Assembly (NCBI GenBank): GCA_028292665.1
Contig: JAQGLW010000140.1
Location: 1-41,747 of the forward strand
DNA: 41,747 bases
From: Herminiimonas sp.
GTDB lineage: Bacteria > Pseudomonadota > Gammaproteobacteria > Burkholderiales > Burkholderiaceae_D
Direction of reading: 5' to 3'
The notes beneath the pieces were generated by a model that was given only the letters and a program-made list of their open reading frames with translations, searched no databases and had not been told where the DNA came from. Positions 1 through 7,208 of this stretch are shown here, in pieces; the first letter of the stretch is position 1, and each line of letters opens with the position of its first letter. The translations under genes and the position numbers were made by a program.

Positions 1-87
1 CTGGCCTTGATCGATGTACGAGTGCTCGATCATTTTGTGGTCGGTGGCCGGCAGGTCTATTCATTCGCAGAACATGGGCAGCTATAG
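1..87 (+). CDS. radC: RadC family protein (DNA repair protein RadC), C-terminal fragment
   Basis: Only the last 28 codons lie inside the window; the gene starts before base 1 and ends with TAG at 85-87. The visible tail reads LALIDVRVLDHFVVGG, followed by a YSFAEHG-type ending. This is the end of the RadC JAB/MPN-like metalloprotein domain, in which the final D-x-x-V-L-D-H stretch belongs to the conserved core. RadC is named for DNA repair, but its biochemical function is unsettled. Placement just upstream of rpmB-rpmG on the same strand is common in proteobacteria. The rpmB promoter lies between them, so the ribosomal genes need not depend on radC transcription. Confidence 0.85.
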   Translation: MALIDVRVLDHFVVGGRQVYSFAEHGQL

Positions 88-165
88 GATTGGCAATCAA
101 TTTATCCACCCTCCAATTGTTAAATAACAAGAATATAAAAAGACACAATTGTTTTCCGCAAGTCA

Positions 166-194
166 TTGAAAATTCTAGTTTTTTTCGATATACT
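166..194 (+). promoter_or_regulatory. Sigma70 promoter of rpmB-rpmG
   Basis: TTGAAA at 166-171 and TATACT at 189-194 are separated by exactly 17 bp, with an AT-rich stretch upstream. Transcription would start near 201, leaving a leader of about 34 nt with a GAGGAG ribosome binding site just before the rpmB ATG. A small inverted repeat (TTGTTA-AA-TAACAA, 117-130) sits between the radC stop and this promoter. The match is read from the sequence; activity is inferred. Confidence 0.7.
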
Positions 195-234
195 CTCATT
201 TTTTCCAATTTCGGAAATCTTTGAGGAGTAAAAC

Positions 235-471
235 ATGGCGCGTGTTTGCCAAGTCACCGGGAAGGGGCCGATGGTCGGCAACAATGTTTCCCATGCCAAC
301 AACAAAACGAAACGTCGCTTTTTGCCTAACCTGCAAAATCGCCGCATTTTCGTTGAGTCTGAAAACCGCTGGGTTTCCCTGCGCTTGTCCAATGCCGGTT
401 TGCGTGTAATCGACAAAATCGGCATTGATGCCGTGCTGGCCGATATGCGTGCTCGCGGCGAAAAAGTCTAA
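235..471 (+). CDS. rpmB: 50S ribosomal protein L28
   Basis: The 78-residue product is a structural protein of the large ribosomal subunit, at the usual length for L28. Family hallmarks are visible: the N-terminal [12 protein letters not shown], then [16 protein letters not shown], and the C-terminal [18 protein letters not shown]. The ATG follows a strong GAGGAG Shine-Dalgarno sequence. It is the first gene of a two-gene unit with rpmG, 22 bp downstream, driven by the promoter at 166-194. This pairing is nearly universal in proteobacteria. The start at 235 is preferred over an upstream out-of-frame start because the protein then begins with the conserved MARVC. Confidence 0.98.
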   Translation: MARVCQVTGKGPMVGNNVSHANNKTKRRFLPNLQNRRIFVESENRWVSLRLSNAGLRVIDKIGIDAVLADMRARGEKV

Positions 472-493
472 CTAGCAGAATAAAGGAATCATC

Positions 494-661
494 ATGGCTA
501 AATCCGGCCGCGACAAAATCAAGCTGGAATCGACCGCAGGTACGGGTCATTTCTACACTACCACTAAAAACAAACGCACCACTCCTGAAAAAATGGAGAT
601 CATGAAATTCGATCCCAAGGCGCGCAAGCACGTGGCGTACAAAGAGACAAAGATCAAATAA
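494..661 (+). CDS. rpmG: 50S ribosomal protein L33
   Basis: This 55-residue protein of the large ribosomal subunit begins [20 protein letters not shown] and ends with a basic tail rich in Lys, including [11 protein letters not shown]. Length and sequence fit L33. It lacks the zinc-binding CxxC pairs of the zinc-dependent form, so it is the cysteine-free type and should not respond to zinc limitation through that switch. An AAAGGA ribosome binding site lies a few bases before the ATG. The gene is 22 bp after rpmB and ends 20 bp before a strong terminator, so it closes the operon. Confidence 0.97.
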   Translation: MAKSGRDKIKLESTAGTGHFYTTTKNKRTTPEKMEIMKFDPKARKHVAYKETKIK

Positions 662-681
662 TTGGTCCTGACTCGAAAAAA

Positions 682-714
682 AGCCCCGCACGAGATGATC
701 GTGCGGGGCTTTTT
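682..714 (+). terminator. Rho-independent terminator of rpmB-rpmG
   Basis: A 12-bp perfect stem (AGCCCCGCACGA and its complement) with a 5-nt loop is followed by a run of T residues, starting 20 bp after the rpmG stop codon. It is also flanked by A residues on the other side, so it may act weakly on the minus strand. Confidence 0.9.
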
Positions 715-751
715 GCTTATTAGTTCAAACCCGCAAATTAAACTCGCATAA

Positions 752-782
752 AAAAGCGGCCCGGGAATACGGGCCGCTTTTT
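752..782 (-). terminator. Terminator after the desaturase gene, symmetric
   Basis: AAAAGCGGCCCG pairs with CGGGCCGCTTTT around a 6-nt loop. T-rich flanks on both strands make it usable in either direction. It lies 52 bp past the stop codon of the minus-strand desaturase gene and is the natural end of that transcription unit; it would also back up the rpmG terminator. Confidence 0.85.
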
Positions 783-834
783 ATAAAAGAATCACAAGAG
801 AATATGTTTAAACATACACCCGACGTAAATATAT

Positions 835-2043
835 TTAAGCATAGCTGCGCAAACGCATTGAAAACTCTTGCAGTGCTCTGATGCCGGACGCTTCAGCGCG
901 AGTGCACCAATCTTGCAATTGCTGCAGCAATTGATCACGGCTGACATGCGAACGTTCCCAGATCGCAGCAAGTTCCATACGCATTTCATGCATCGTTTGC
1001 AGTGTTGTGCTATGAGCGAATAATTCGTTCAGTTGCTGCTTTTGAGGCGCCTGCAACTTGGCCGGCTCATGCTGCAACAGCTTTTTCGATGATTTCAGGA
1101 ATCGGGATTCCAGTTTGGCTTTCTGTTTCAAATGCTCCAACTCGTCATGCCATGTCTGCTTAACCGATTTCGCATATTTCGCCATCACGTCATAGCGATT
1201 CGCAATTACGGATTGCAATGTTTCGAAATCAGCGACCAGCTTTTCACGATCGAATTTGGGTGCCGGAGCGACTTTTTTCACCTTCGCCAACCCCATTGTT
1301 TCCAGAATGCGGATGTACATCCAGCCGATATCGAATTCATACCATTTGGAAGAAAGCTTGGCAGACGTACCGAAGGTATGATGATTATTGTGCAGTTCTT
1401 CACCGCCGATCAGAATACCGATTGGAATAATATTGGTTGCAGCATCGGCGCATTCGTAATTACGGTAACCCCAATAGTGTCCAATACCGTTGATGATGCC
1501 TGCTGCGGTAATTGGGATCCACAGCATCTGTACTGCCCACACGGTCACGCCAATTACACCGAATAACAGGACATTGATGACCAGCATGGAGGACACCCCC
1601 AGAACACTATGCTTCGTGTATAGATTGCGCTCGATCCAGTCATTGGGCGTGCCATGGCCATATTTTTCGATGGTTTCGAGATTTTTCGATTCGGCACGAT
1701 AAAGCTCGGAACCTTCCAGCAGCACCTTCTTGATTCCGCGGGTAACCGGGCTATGTGGATCCTCTTCGGTTTCGCACTTGGCGTGATGCTTGCGATGGAT
1801 AGCTGCCCATTCCTTGGTGATCATGCCGGTAGTCAACCACAACCAGAAACGGAAAAAATGACTGGGAATCGCATGCAAATCGAGTGCGCGATGCGCCTGG
1901 CTGCGATGCAAGTAAATCGTCACTGCAGAAATCGTGATATGCGTTACTGCGAGCGTATATATCAATACCTGCCACCCCGTAGCGCGGGACAGTCCGTTCG
2001 ATAAAAAATCGACAATCATGTCAAAGACTGCACTTAAAATCAT
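835..2043 (-). CDS. Acyl-CoA/acyl-lipid delta-9-type fatty acid desaturase
   Basis: A membrane di-iron desaturase introducing a double bond into fatty acyl chains. The three histidine boxes are all present: HRSQAH at 46-51, HRKHH at 83-87 and HNNHH at 218-222. Hydrophobic segments lie between them, as in the DesA/OLE1 superfamily. The catalytic core ends near residue 260. About 140 further residues form a charged, probably helical tail rich in Lys, Gln and Leu, common in proteobacterial members and of unknown role. The ATG at 2043 has GGAG six bases upstream, so it is favoured over Met9. It is the last gene of a minus-strand series, 82 bp after the MscS-like gene; the gap could hold its own promoter. 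Regiospecificity cannot be read from the sequence. Confidence 0.9.
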   Translation of the reverse strand: MILSAVFDMIVDFLSNGLSRATGWQVLIYTLAVTHITISAVTIYLHRSQAHRALDLHAIPSHFFRFWLWLTTGMITKEWAAIHRKHHAKCETEEDPHSPVTRGIKKVLLEGSELYRAESKNLETIEKYGHGTPNDWIERNLYTKHSVLGVSSMLVINVLLFGVIGVTVWAVQMLWIPITAAGIINGIGHYWGYRNYECADAATNIIPIGILIGGEELHNNHHTFGTSAKLSSKWYEFDIGWMYIRILETMGLAKVKKVAPAPKFDREKLVADFETLQSVIANRYDVMAKYAKSVKQTWHDELEHLKQKAKLESRFLKSSKKLLQHEPAKLQAPQKQQLNELFAHSTTLQTMHEMRMELAAIWERSHVSRDQLLQQLQDWCTRAEASGIRALQEFSMRLRSYA

Positions 2044-2125
2044 TCCTGCTCCAGAGTTAATTACGTCCCGCTGTTGTTTCTCTAAAATATCTTTACTTGA
2101 ATTTTGTTCGGAATTGTACGCTTAT

Positions 2126-3475
2126 TTACGGCTTTTCGGTCATTGGCAGTACTTCGGCTGTCATGACCGGATCCTTGTTTTCGCCTTTGCTCCAATCGCC
2201 AATAAGCCTCAATTCGCGCTGCGGGTATGGAATACTTATTTGATGTATCTGCAATATCCGCCAGATAGTCCGATTAACCTCAGACAACAAATTTGAACGT
2301 CCGTTCTCGGGATCGGCAATCCAGAAACCTATTTCCAGTTCCAATCCATCTGCACCAAACTTGATTAACAATGCTTGCGGCGCAGGATCTACCAATACAC
2401 GCGGAACATTCGCAGTTGCTTCGTTCAGCAAATGCAATACATTTTCAATATTGCTCTCATAGCCCACTGTGACATGAGTCGCTAGTCGCAGCCGGCGATC
2501 AGTCAATGAATAATTCTGTACCGGGCTCGCCACCAGCATTTCGTTTGGTATGACGGATTCAATGCCGTCCAATCCTCGCACGATGGTGTAGCGCGTGTTG
2601 ATTTGCGTTACCTGCCCATAATATTTATCGACCATTACCATGTCGCCGATCGCCAGGCTGCGCTCCAGCAAAATCACGAAACCCGACACATAGCTGCTGA
2701 CGATTTTCTGCAAGCCAAGCCCGAGTCCGACTCCCAGTGCACCGCCAAATACCGACAATACCGTCAAATCAATGCCGACCAGCGACAAGCTGACCAATAT
2801 TGCGATCAGAATCAAGCTTGCACGGCCCGTGCGCGCCATCACAACGCGCAGGGACGAATGCATCGTATCCAATTGCATCAGGCGTTCTTCGAGTAGCGCA
2901 CCCGCCCAAAGCGCCAGAATAAGCGTGATGCCAACCGATCCGGAAGCCTGCAAAATAGTCAGCAGCGAAGTCTTGTAACGGCCGATCGGAATGACGGTTT
3001 CTTCCAGATAGCGAATCAGGTCCGGCCACAGCCCTGTGATGTAAAGTGCCATGCCCACCCAAACCACGATGGCGAATAATTTTTCAAATAGCCGCAAAAA
3101 ACTTCCTACTCTGCCGCCACGAGCAAAAACGCGCCGCAAAATATAAAACGTCAGCCGAATCGTTGCGAACGATGCTACCAGCGGTATTGCCACACTCAGC
3201 AGATTGACGTGATGCCATCGCCCCAGCACTGACTTGGCAAGCGCGATTAAAATCAAGGCGAGCACCGGCGACAGAACGCGGGCAAAGCTTTCCACTCCAA
3301 GACGCATCACACGCAGCTGCATATCCCGTCCGGTAAACATCCCGCGCAGCACACGTGCCAATGCCCAGCCCAATGCTATGGATACGGCAATCGCACCGAT
3401 CTGCCATAGCAGGTCCGGGTGTTGCAAATCGGCCAGCAAGTCAGGCCAGAGATTGGACTGTGGGGTCGATGTCAT
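2126..3475 (-). CDS. MscS-family mechanosensitive ion channel
   Basis: The 449-residue inner-membrane protein has about five hydrophobic segments. It ends in the conserved MscS module: a glycine- and alanine-rich pore helix (VFGGALGVGLGLGLQKIVSSY, about 245-265), then the beta-domain segment with RSLAIGDMV and the VIPNEMLV motif near 300-315. Such channels open when membrane tension rises, releasing solutes on osmotic downshock. It is longer than E. coli MscS (286 residues), with extra N-terminal membrane helices as in MscM/YbdG-type relatives. Its ATG overlaps the stop of the upstream nuclease gene in an ATGA junction (3472-3475), indicating coupled translation. The subfamily is not resolved. 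Confidence 0.9.
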   Translation of the reverse strand: MTSTPQSNLWPDLLADLQHPDLLWQIGAIAVSIALGWALARVLRGMFTGRDMQLRVMRLGVESFARVLSPVLALILIALAKSVLGRWHHVNLLSVAIPLVASFATIRLTFYILRRVFARGGRVGSFLRLFEKLFAIVVWVGMALYITGLWPDLIRYLEETVIPIGRYKTSLLTILQASGSVGITLILALWAGALLEERLMQLDTMHSSLRVVMARTGRASLILIAILVSLSLVGIDLTVLSVFGGALGVGLGLGLQKIVSSYVSGFVILLERSLAIGDMVMVDKYYGQVTQINTRYTIVRGLDGIESVIPNEMLVASPVQNYSLTDRRLRLATHVTVGYESNIENVLHLLNEATANVPRVLVDPAPQALLIKFGADGLELEIGFWIADPENGRSNLLSEVNRTIWRILQIHQISIPYPQRELRLIGDWSKGENKDPVMTAEVLPMTEKP

Positions 3476-4038
3476 TTTTTGTATGGGGTTGCATCCAGGC
3501 GATGACGTTCCCAGTTCAAGGCGTAACGGGAAGCCAGTAAAGCATTTTTACGCGAGACCAGAATGTTCTCCGCATTCATGCGCTGTGCGGTCCATGTGAA
3601 ATTGAAGCTGCCTGTGATGACGGTCGCATCGGGTGTAGCAGCGTCGATCACGATGATCTTGTTATGCGCATTCCTATATTTCGTCTCCAGCCAGATAGCG
3701 ATGCCCGCGGCAGCCAGATCGGGCAACTTCGACGATTCGATATTAATGTGCTGCTCATTATCTGCCAGCACGCGCACATCGACGCCGCGCCGTTTTGCCG
3801 CAATAAGCGTAGCGGCGATCTCCTTGCTGGTCAACATGTAGGCTTGCACAAGAATTTGCCGTTTGGCTCCGTCAATCGCATCCGTGATCACGCCTTCGAC
3901 GTTATCCCACGGCGCAAATGCCGCTTGCAGTGTCCCCTGGGCGGCTATCGGAAGCGAAACGGTATCGAATGCATGGGCCGCTGGCGCAGAAATGAATGAA
4001 CCGGCGCATGCAATAACGACAAGAACCGTCCGGATCAT
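3472..4038 (-). CDS. Secreted phospholipase D-type nuclease (single HKD motif)
   Basis: The 188-residue protein belongs to the PLD superfamily and resembles small Nuc-type endonucleases. It has a clear signal peptide (about 1-23, ending AAHA), so it acts in the periplasm or outside the cell. The single HKD motif is intact: H125, K127 and D132 in AHNKIIVID, followed by the TGSFNFT segment. One motif per chain is normal for Nuc, which dimerises to form one active site. Its start overlaps the stop of the rRNA methyltransferase gene by 4 bp, and its own stop overlaps the MscS-like start by 4 bp. The three genes are therefore one translationally coupled unit although their functions look unrelated. 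Nuclease rather than lipase activity is inferred from size and similarity. Confidence 0.85.
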   Translation of the reverse strand: MIRTVLVVIACAGSFISAPAAHAFDTVSLPIAAQGTLQAAFAPWDNVEGVITDAIDGAKRQILVQAYMLTSKEIAATLIAAKRRGVDVRVLADNEQHINIESSKLPDLAAAGIAIWLETKYRNAHNKIIVIDAATPDATVITGSFNFTWTAQRMNAENILVSRKNALLASRYALNWERHRLDATPYKK

Positions 4039-5291
4039 TTTTTACGCTCAAGCACTGCGGCAAAAAAGCCATCAGTTTGATGCACATGCGGGAGAAGCTT
4101 TAGATAATCCTGCATATCCAAAACGATTTTCTGTTCAGCCAGTGCGCCTTTCATCGGCACCAGCGAAAAATCGTCATGAGTCGACATGAACTGCGCAACA
4201 ATTGCTTCATTCTCTTCATCCAGTATGCTGCATGTCGCGTACACAAGACGACCGCCCGGTTTTACCAAACGTGCGGCGCCTGCCAGAATCGCATTCTGCT
4301 TTACATTCAACTCGTCTATGGATTGGGGCGTCTGCCGCCATTTCACATCGGGATTGCGGCGCAACGTGCCTAATCCGCTGCACGGCGCGTCGACCAATAC
4401 ACGGTCGATCTTGCCGGCAAGACGCTTGATCTTGGCATCATTTTCATGCGCAATCTGGACCGGGTGCACATTGGACAAACCGCTCCTGGCCAGACGAGGC
4501 TTTAATTTGCCAAGCCTTTTTTCGGATACATCGAACGCATAGAGTCGCCCGGTATTGCGCATCATTGCGCCCAGCGCAAGCGTCTTGCCGCCTGCACCGG
4601 CACAGAAATCGACTACCATCTCGCCGCGCCTGGCACCGACGATTTGTGCCAGCAGCTGACTGCCTTCGTCCTGCACTTCGATCAGGCCATTCTTGAACAA
4701 CGGCAGATTTTGCAGAGCAGGTTTTTTCACAACGCGAATGCCTAACGGCGCATACGGGGTCGGTTCACAAAGGATGGGCGCAGTCGCCAACTCGGCAATG
4801 ACTTCCTCGCGCGTTGCCTTGATCGCATTGACGCGCAAATCGAGCGGCGCCGGCCGATTCAACGCTTCGGCCAGTTGCAGCGTCACGGATTCACCGTCAC
4901 GCACAACCAGTTTATCGAACAGCCATTGAGGCAGGTTCGCACGTAACGCAGCCGGCAACAAGCTTCTATCGATTTGCATCACGCGCGTGATCCATTGGGT
5001 TTCTTCTTCCGACAAACCACCGAGCGCATCGGTGCCGACGGCATCGGCCAGACCAAGCAACGTCATGCGGCGCATCGTCGGCCCGTTGCCGGATTCGGCA
5101 AAATTGGTATAAACGGATTTGTTGCGCAACAAACCGTAAACCGCCTCGGCAATCACACCGCGTTCGCGTGAACCAAGTTTGGGATGGTCGCGAAAATAAC
5201 GTGACAACGTACCGTCCGCCGGACCGGTAAAACGCAAAATCTCGCGTAAAACCTCTTCCGTATAGGTGACGATTGCGGGTGGCAATCTCAT
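4035..5291 (-). CDS. rsmB: RsmB/NOP-family 16S rRNA (cytosine-C5) methyltransferase
   Basis: An S-adenosylmethionine-dependent RNA m5C methyltransferase of 418 residues, close to RsmB (Sun/Fmu), which methylates C967 of 16S rRNA in E. coli. The AdoMet site reads VVDFCAGAGGKTLALGA. The two family cysteines are in DAPCSGLGTLRRNPD and VYATCSIL. The N-terminal third is a helical region that resembles the NusB-like RNA-binding domain of RsmB only weakly, so another NOP-family member is possible. The ATG at 5291 has a GAAGGAAG ribosome binding site. It lies 42 bp after purN and overlaps the nuclease gene by 4 bp. In many proteobacteria rsmB travels with fmt, another formyltransferase, rather than purN. 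Confidence 0.85.
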   Translation of the reverse strand: MRLPPAIVTYTEEVLREILRFTGPADGTLSRYFRDHPKLGSRERGVIAEAVYGLLRNKSVYTNFAESGNGPTMRRMTLLGLADAVGTDALGGLSEEETQWITRVMQIDRSLLPAALRANLPQWLFDKLVVRDGESVTLQLAEALNRPAPLDLRVNAIKATREEVIAELATAPILCEPTPYAPLGIRVVKKPALQNLPLFKNGLIEVQDEGSQLLAQIVGARRGEMVVDFCAGAGGKTLALGAMMRNTGRLYAFDVSEKRLGKLKPRLARSGLSNVHPVQIAHENDAKIKRLAGKIDRVLVDAPCSGLGTLRRNPDVKWRQTPQSIDELNVKQNAILAGAARLVKPGGRLVYATCSILDEENEAIVAQFMSTHDDFSLVPMKGALAEQKIVLDMQDYLKLLPHVHQTDGFFAAVLERKK

Positions 5292-5333
5292 GCAACTTCC
5301 TTCATAAAATGGTGGTGCCGCCGGTTGCCTGAA

Positions 5334-5948
5334 TTACTGCGCCGAAGCAACTACATGTACCCGGCCGTTGTCGATTGACAGCTTGTTTTCAACGAACCAG
5401 CGTACTGCACGTGGATAAATAATATGTTCTTGCAGCAGCACACGATCCGACAGTGTGTCCTCGGTATCTCCCGGCAATACAGGAACCGCCACCTGAGCAA
5501 CGATTGGACCATGGTCAAGATTGGCCGTGACGAAATGCACCGTTGCGCCATGGACTTTGACACCGGCCGACAATGCTTGCCGATGTGTCGCCAATCCTGG
5601 AAAACTCGGCAGCAACGATGGATGGATATTCAATATTCGTCCGGCATAATGCTCGACAAACTGCACTGTCAGTATCCTCAGAAAACCAGCCAATACCACG
5701 AGATCAGGAGAAAACTCATCAATCGCCGATTGCAGCGCCGTGTCGAAAGCTTCGCGTGTCGAATAATCCTTATTGGTAACTACCGCGGTCGGTATGCCAT
5801 GTGAAGCAGCAAAAGTCAGGCCTGCTGCATCCGGCCGGTTACTAATGACAGCGGCAATTCTGGCGGGCCATCGTTCTGTTCGAGCGGCATGGATGATGGC
5901 TTCCATATTGCTGCCTCGTCCGGAAATCAAAATAACGATGCTTTTCAT
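5334..5948 (-). CDS. purN: Phosphoribosylglycinamide formyltransferase (GAR transformylase)
   Basis: Third step of purine synthesis: transfers a formyl group from 10-formyltetrahydrofolate to GAR. The 204-residue chain starts MKSIVILISGRGSNM, matching the E. coli start. It carries the catalytic Asn-His-Asp set in NIHPSLLPSFPG and the HFV..LDHGPIVAQ region. An extension of 13 codons upstream (to 5987) exists but adds unconserved residues. No Shine-Dalgarno sequence precedes the ATG at 5948; instead TACAAT lies 7 bp upstream, raising the possibility of a leaderless mRNA. The gene follows the barstar terminator, so it should have its own promoter, and leads the purN-rsmB-nuclease-mscS series. 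Confidence 0.95.
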   Translation of the reverse strand: MKSIVILISGRGSNMEAIIHAARTERWPARIAAVISNRPDAAGLTFAASHGIPTAVVTNKDYSTREAFDTALQSAIDEFSPDLVVLAGFLRILTVQFVEHYAGRILNIHPSLLPSFPGLATHRQALSAGVKVHGATVHFVTANLDHGPIVAQVAVPVLPGDTEDTLSDRVLLQEHIIYPRAVRWFVENKLSIDNGRVHVVASAQ

Positions 5949-5988
5949 GGCGCGCATTGTACCGTACCCGCATAACGTGACGTGCAAT

Positions 5989-6010
5989 AAAAAACCGACC
6001 GTCTGGTCGG
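5989..6010 (-). terminator. Terminator of the ribonuclease-barstar operon
   Basis: Read on the minus strand, CCGACC-AGAC-GGTCGG is followed directly by six T residues. It begins about 28 bp after the barstar stop codon and separates that operon from purN. The stem is short (6 bp) but GC-rich. Confidence 0.75.
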
Positions 6011-6037
6011 CTTTTACAAATCGAACGTTAATGCCGG

Positions 6038-6505
6038 CTACTGAAACGAGTAAAACACGCGAAAAGCCACTTTCTTGTCGGCCCAGAAATCAGCCGCATC
6101 GCGAAATACATCAAGCAGCGTTTCACGTGCTTCCTTGTCGAATTTTGCAGTGTTCGGCAATTGCTCGAGAACAACCAGAAAACCAGATTGCTGACCTGAT
6201 TTGTAGACCAGACTGGTCAGGCAATCAGAAAGCGCATCGAAATTTTTGCCAAAATGTTTGGGAAAATGGAAAGAGCTGGCGATGCTTGCCAGCACCTGCT
6301 GTTTGGTCGTCGCATGCGCGCAATACGCATACAGGAAATGTTGCCCCAGACGGGCTGCCTCGACCTGCAGGTCTATAACGCGAAATGCACGGATCGATTG
6401 CACGACGTTAGGCGGCACAGTTTTAAATAGACTCATTTCTCCTGTCGGTTCGTGTATTACCACTTCCTGTCGGCTATTTTGAGCTGTAAGAGTGTATATA
6501 TTCAC
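6038..6505 (-). CDS. Barstar-family ribonuclease inhibitor
   Basis: Cytoplasmic inhibitor of barnase/RNase Sa-type ribonucleases, here paired with the ribonuclease encoded directly upstream. The barstar core is FPKHFGKNFDALSDCL (about 81-96), aligning with barstar LPEYYGENLDALWDCL. The two acidic contact residues are kept (D90 and D94, equivalent to D35 and D39), but the aromatic contacts Y29 and W38 are His and Ser. The chain is 155 residues against 90 for barstar, with about 55 extra N-terminal residues. The ORF begins with GTG at 6505, immediately after the ribonuclease stop. An ATG at 6436 (MSLFKTVPPN) with AGGAG very close upstream is a realistic alternative start (132 residues). A terminator follows. 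Confidence 0.85.
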   Translation of the reverse strand: MNIYTLTAQNSRQEVVIHEPTGEMSLFKTVPPNVVQSIRAFRVIDLQVEAARLGQHFLYAYCAHATTKQQVLASIASSFHFPKHFGKNFDALSDCLTSLVYKSGQQSGFLVVLEQLPNTAKFDKEARETLLDVFRDAADFWADKKVAFRVFYSFQ

Positions 6506-6877
6506 TTACTCTGTGATGCGCTTGAAAGTCGCATAGTGGTTATCTGTGTAATAGTATTCTCGTGGCGCAGCCAAGTCCCCGCCGGTAATAATGCGTCTTG
6601 CGCCCCTATTACGGGTGTGCGGAGTTTTGACTGTGAATTCATGATAATACCCGCGCTTCCGCTGCGGTAAAACCCCTTCATAATTGCCGAATATCGCGCC
6701 ATCTTTTTCATGAGGAAAAGGTCCATGCTGCTTGATTAATGCCAGTGTTTGTTGCGCCTCCCGAGGCAGCTCGGAAACAGTGATCGTATTCGGGAATGCC
6801 GCGACTTTTGCAAAAACACTGTTAAAGCACAATAGAGCGATGCATAAAAATAGCCAATTTTTCAGAGACTTAGTCAA
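6506..6877 (-). CDS. Secreted guanyl-specific ribonuclease, RNase Sa/barnase (N1/T1) family
   Basis: A 123-residue microbial RNase that cleaves single-stranded RNA after G. A signal peptide (about 1-23, ending VFA) is followed by a mature domain of about 100 residues. It strongly resembles Streptomyces RNase Sa: LPREAQQTLALIKQHGPFP, the YYHEFTV strand, the RGARRIITGG segment and DNHYATFKRI. The catalytic set is intact: E80 as general base, R94/R95, and H114 as general acid. The disulfide cysteines of RNase Sa are absent; the only cysteines are in the signal peptide. The barstar gene starts at the next base after its stop, so the two are one operon and the host should be protected from misrouted enzyme. 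Role outside the cell (nutrition, competition or RNA scavenging) is unknown. Confidence 0.88.
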   Translation of the reverse strand: MTKSLKNWLFLCIALLCFNSVFAKVAAFPNTITVSELPREAQQTLALIKQHGPFPHEKDGAIFGNYEGVLPQRKRGYYHEFTVKTPHTRNRGARRIITGGDLAAPREYYYTDNHYATFKRITE

Positions 6878-7208
6878 TACAGTCGTTCCTTGTCTTCATT
6901 ATAGTTGCAATTTTTACAACTGCAAATACTTGTAATAACGTAGGGTAACGTGTTGTAGAAAACGAATCAACCCGTATTGTTGGGTAGCGTTACCAAATCA
7001 AGACAATTGCTTGCATTAGCTAATTAACGTCTTGATGCTCTATTTACTTGCGTCAGCAATACTAGCCTTACGCATTTGCGTCTTAATTTGGGAGATTGAT
7101 ACAAATTGTTTTGAAACTTACCCCAACCTTTCCAATTGCCGCTGTACGCTGGAGTCATTCTGACGTTTAATACAAGAGAGATCTATGCAGAAAAAATGAA
7201 GGAGAACC
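6878..7208. other. Intergenic region between divergent genes, with inverted repeats
   Basis: 331 bp with no convincing gene. It lies between the minus-strand ribonuclease and the plus-strand heptad-repeat gene, so it must carry both promoters; I could not assign either with confidence. Two inverted repeats stand out: GGTAACG (6944-6950) with CGTTACC (6988-6994), and ATCAAGAC (6997-7004) with GTCTTGAT (7029-7036). A short hairpin ACGCA-TT-TGCGT lies at 7070-7081. The region is AT-rich compared with the flanking genes. Confidence 0.5.

Noticed and set aside
3472-4038. Single-HKD PLD protein as a defence-island nuclease
   Set aside because: The signal peptide places it outside the cytoplasm and the neighbours are housekeeping genes, so phage defence has no support.
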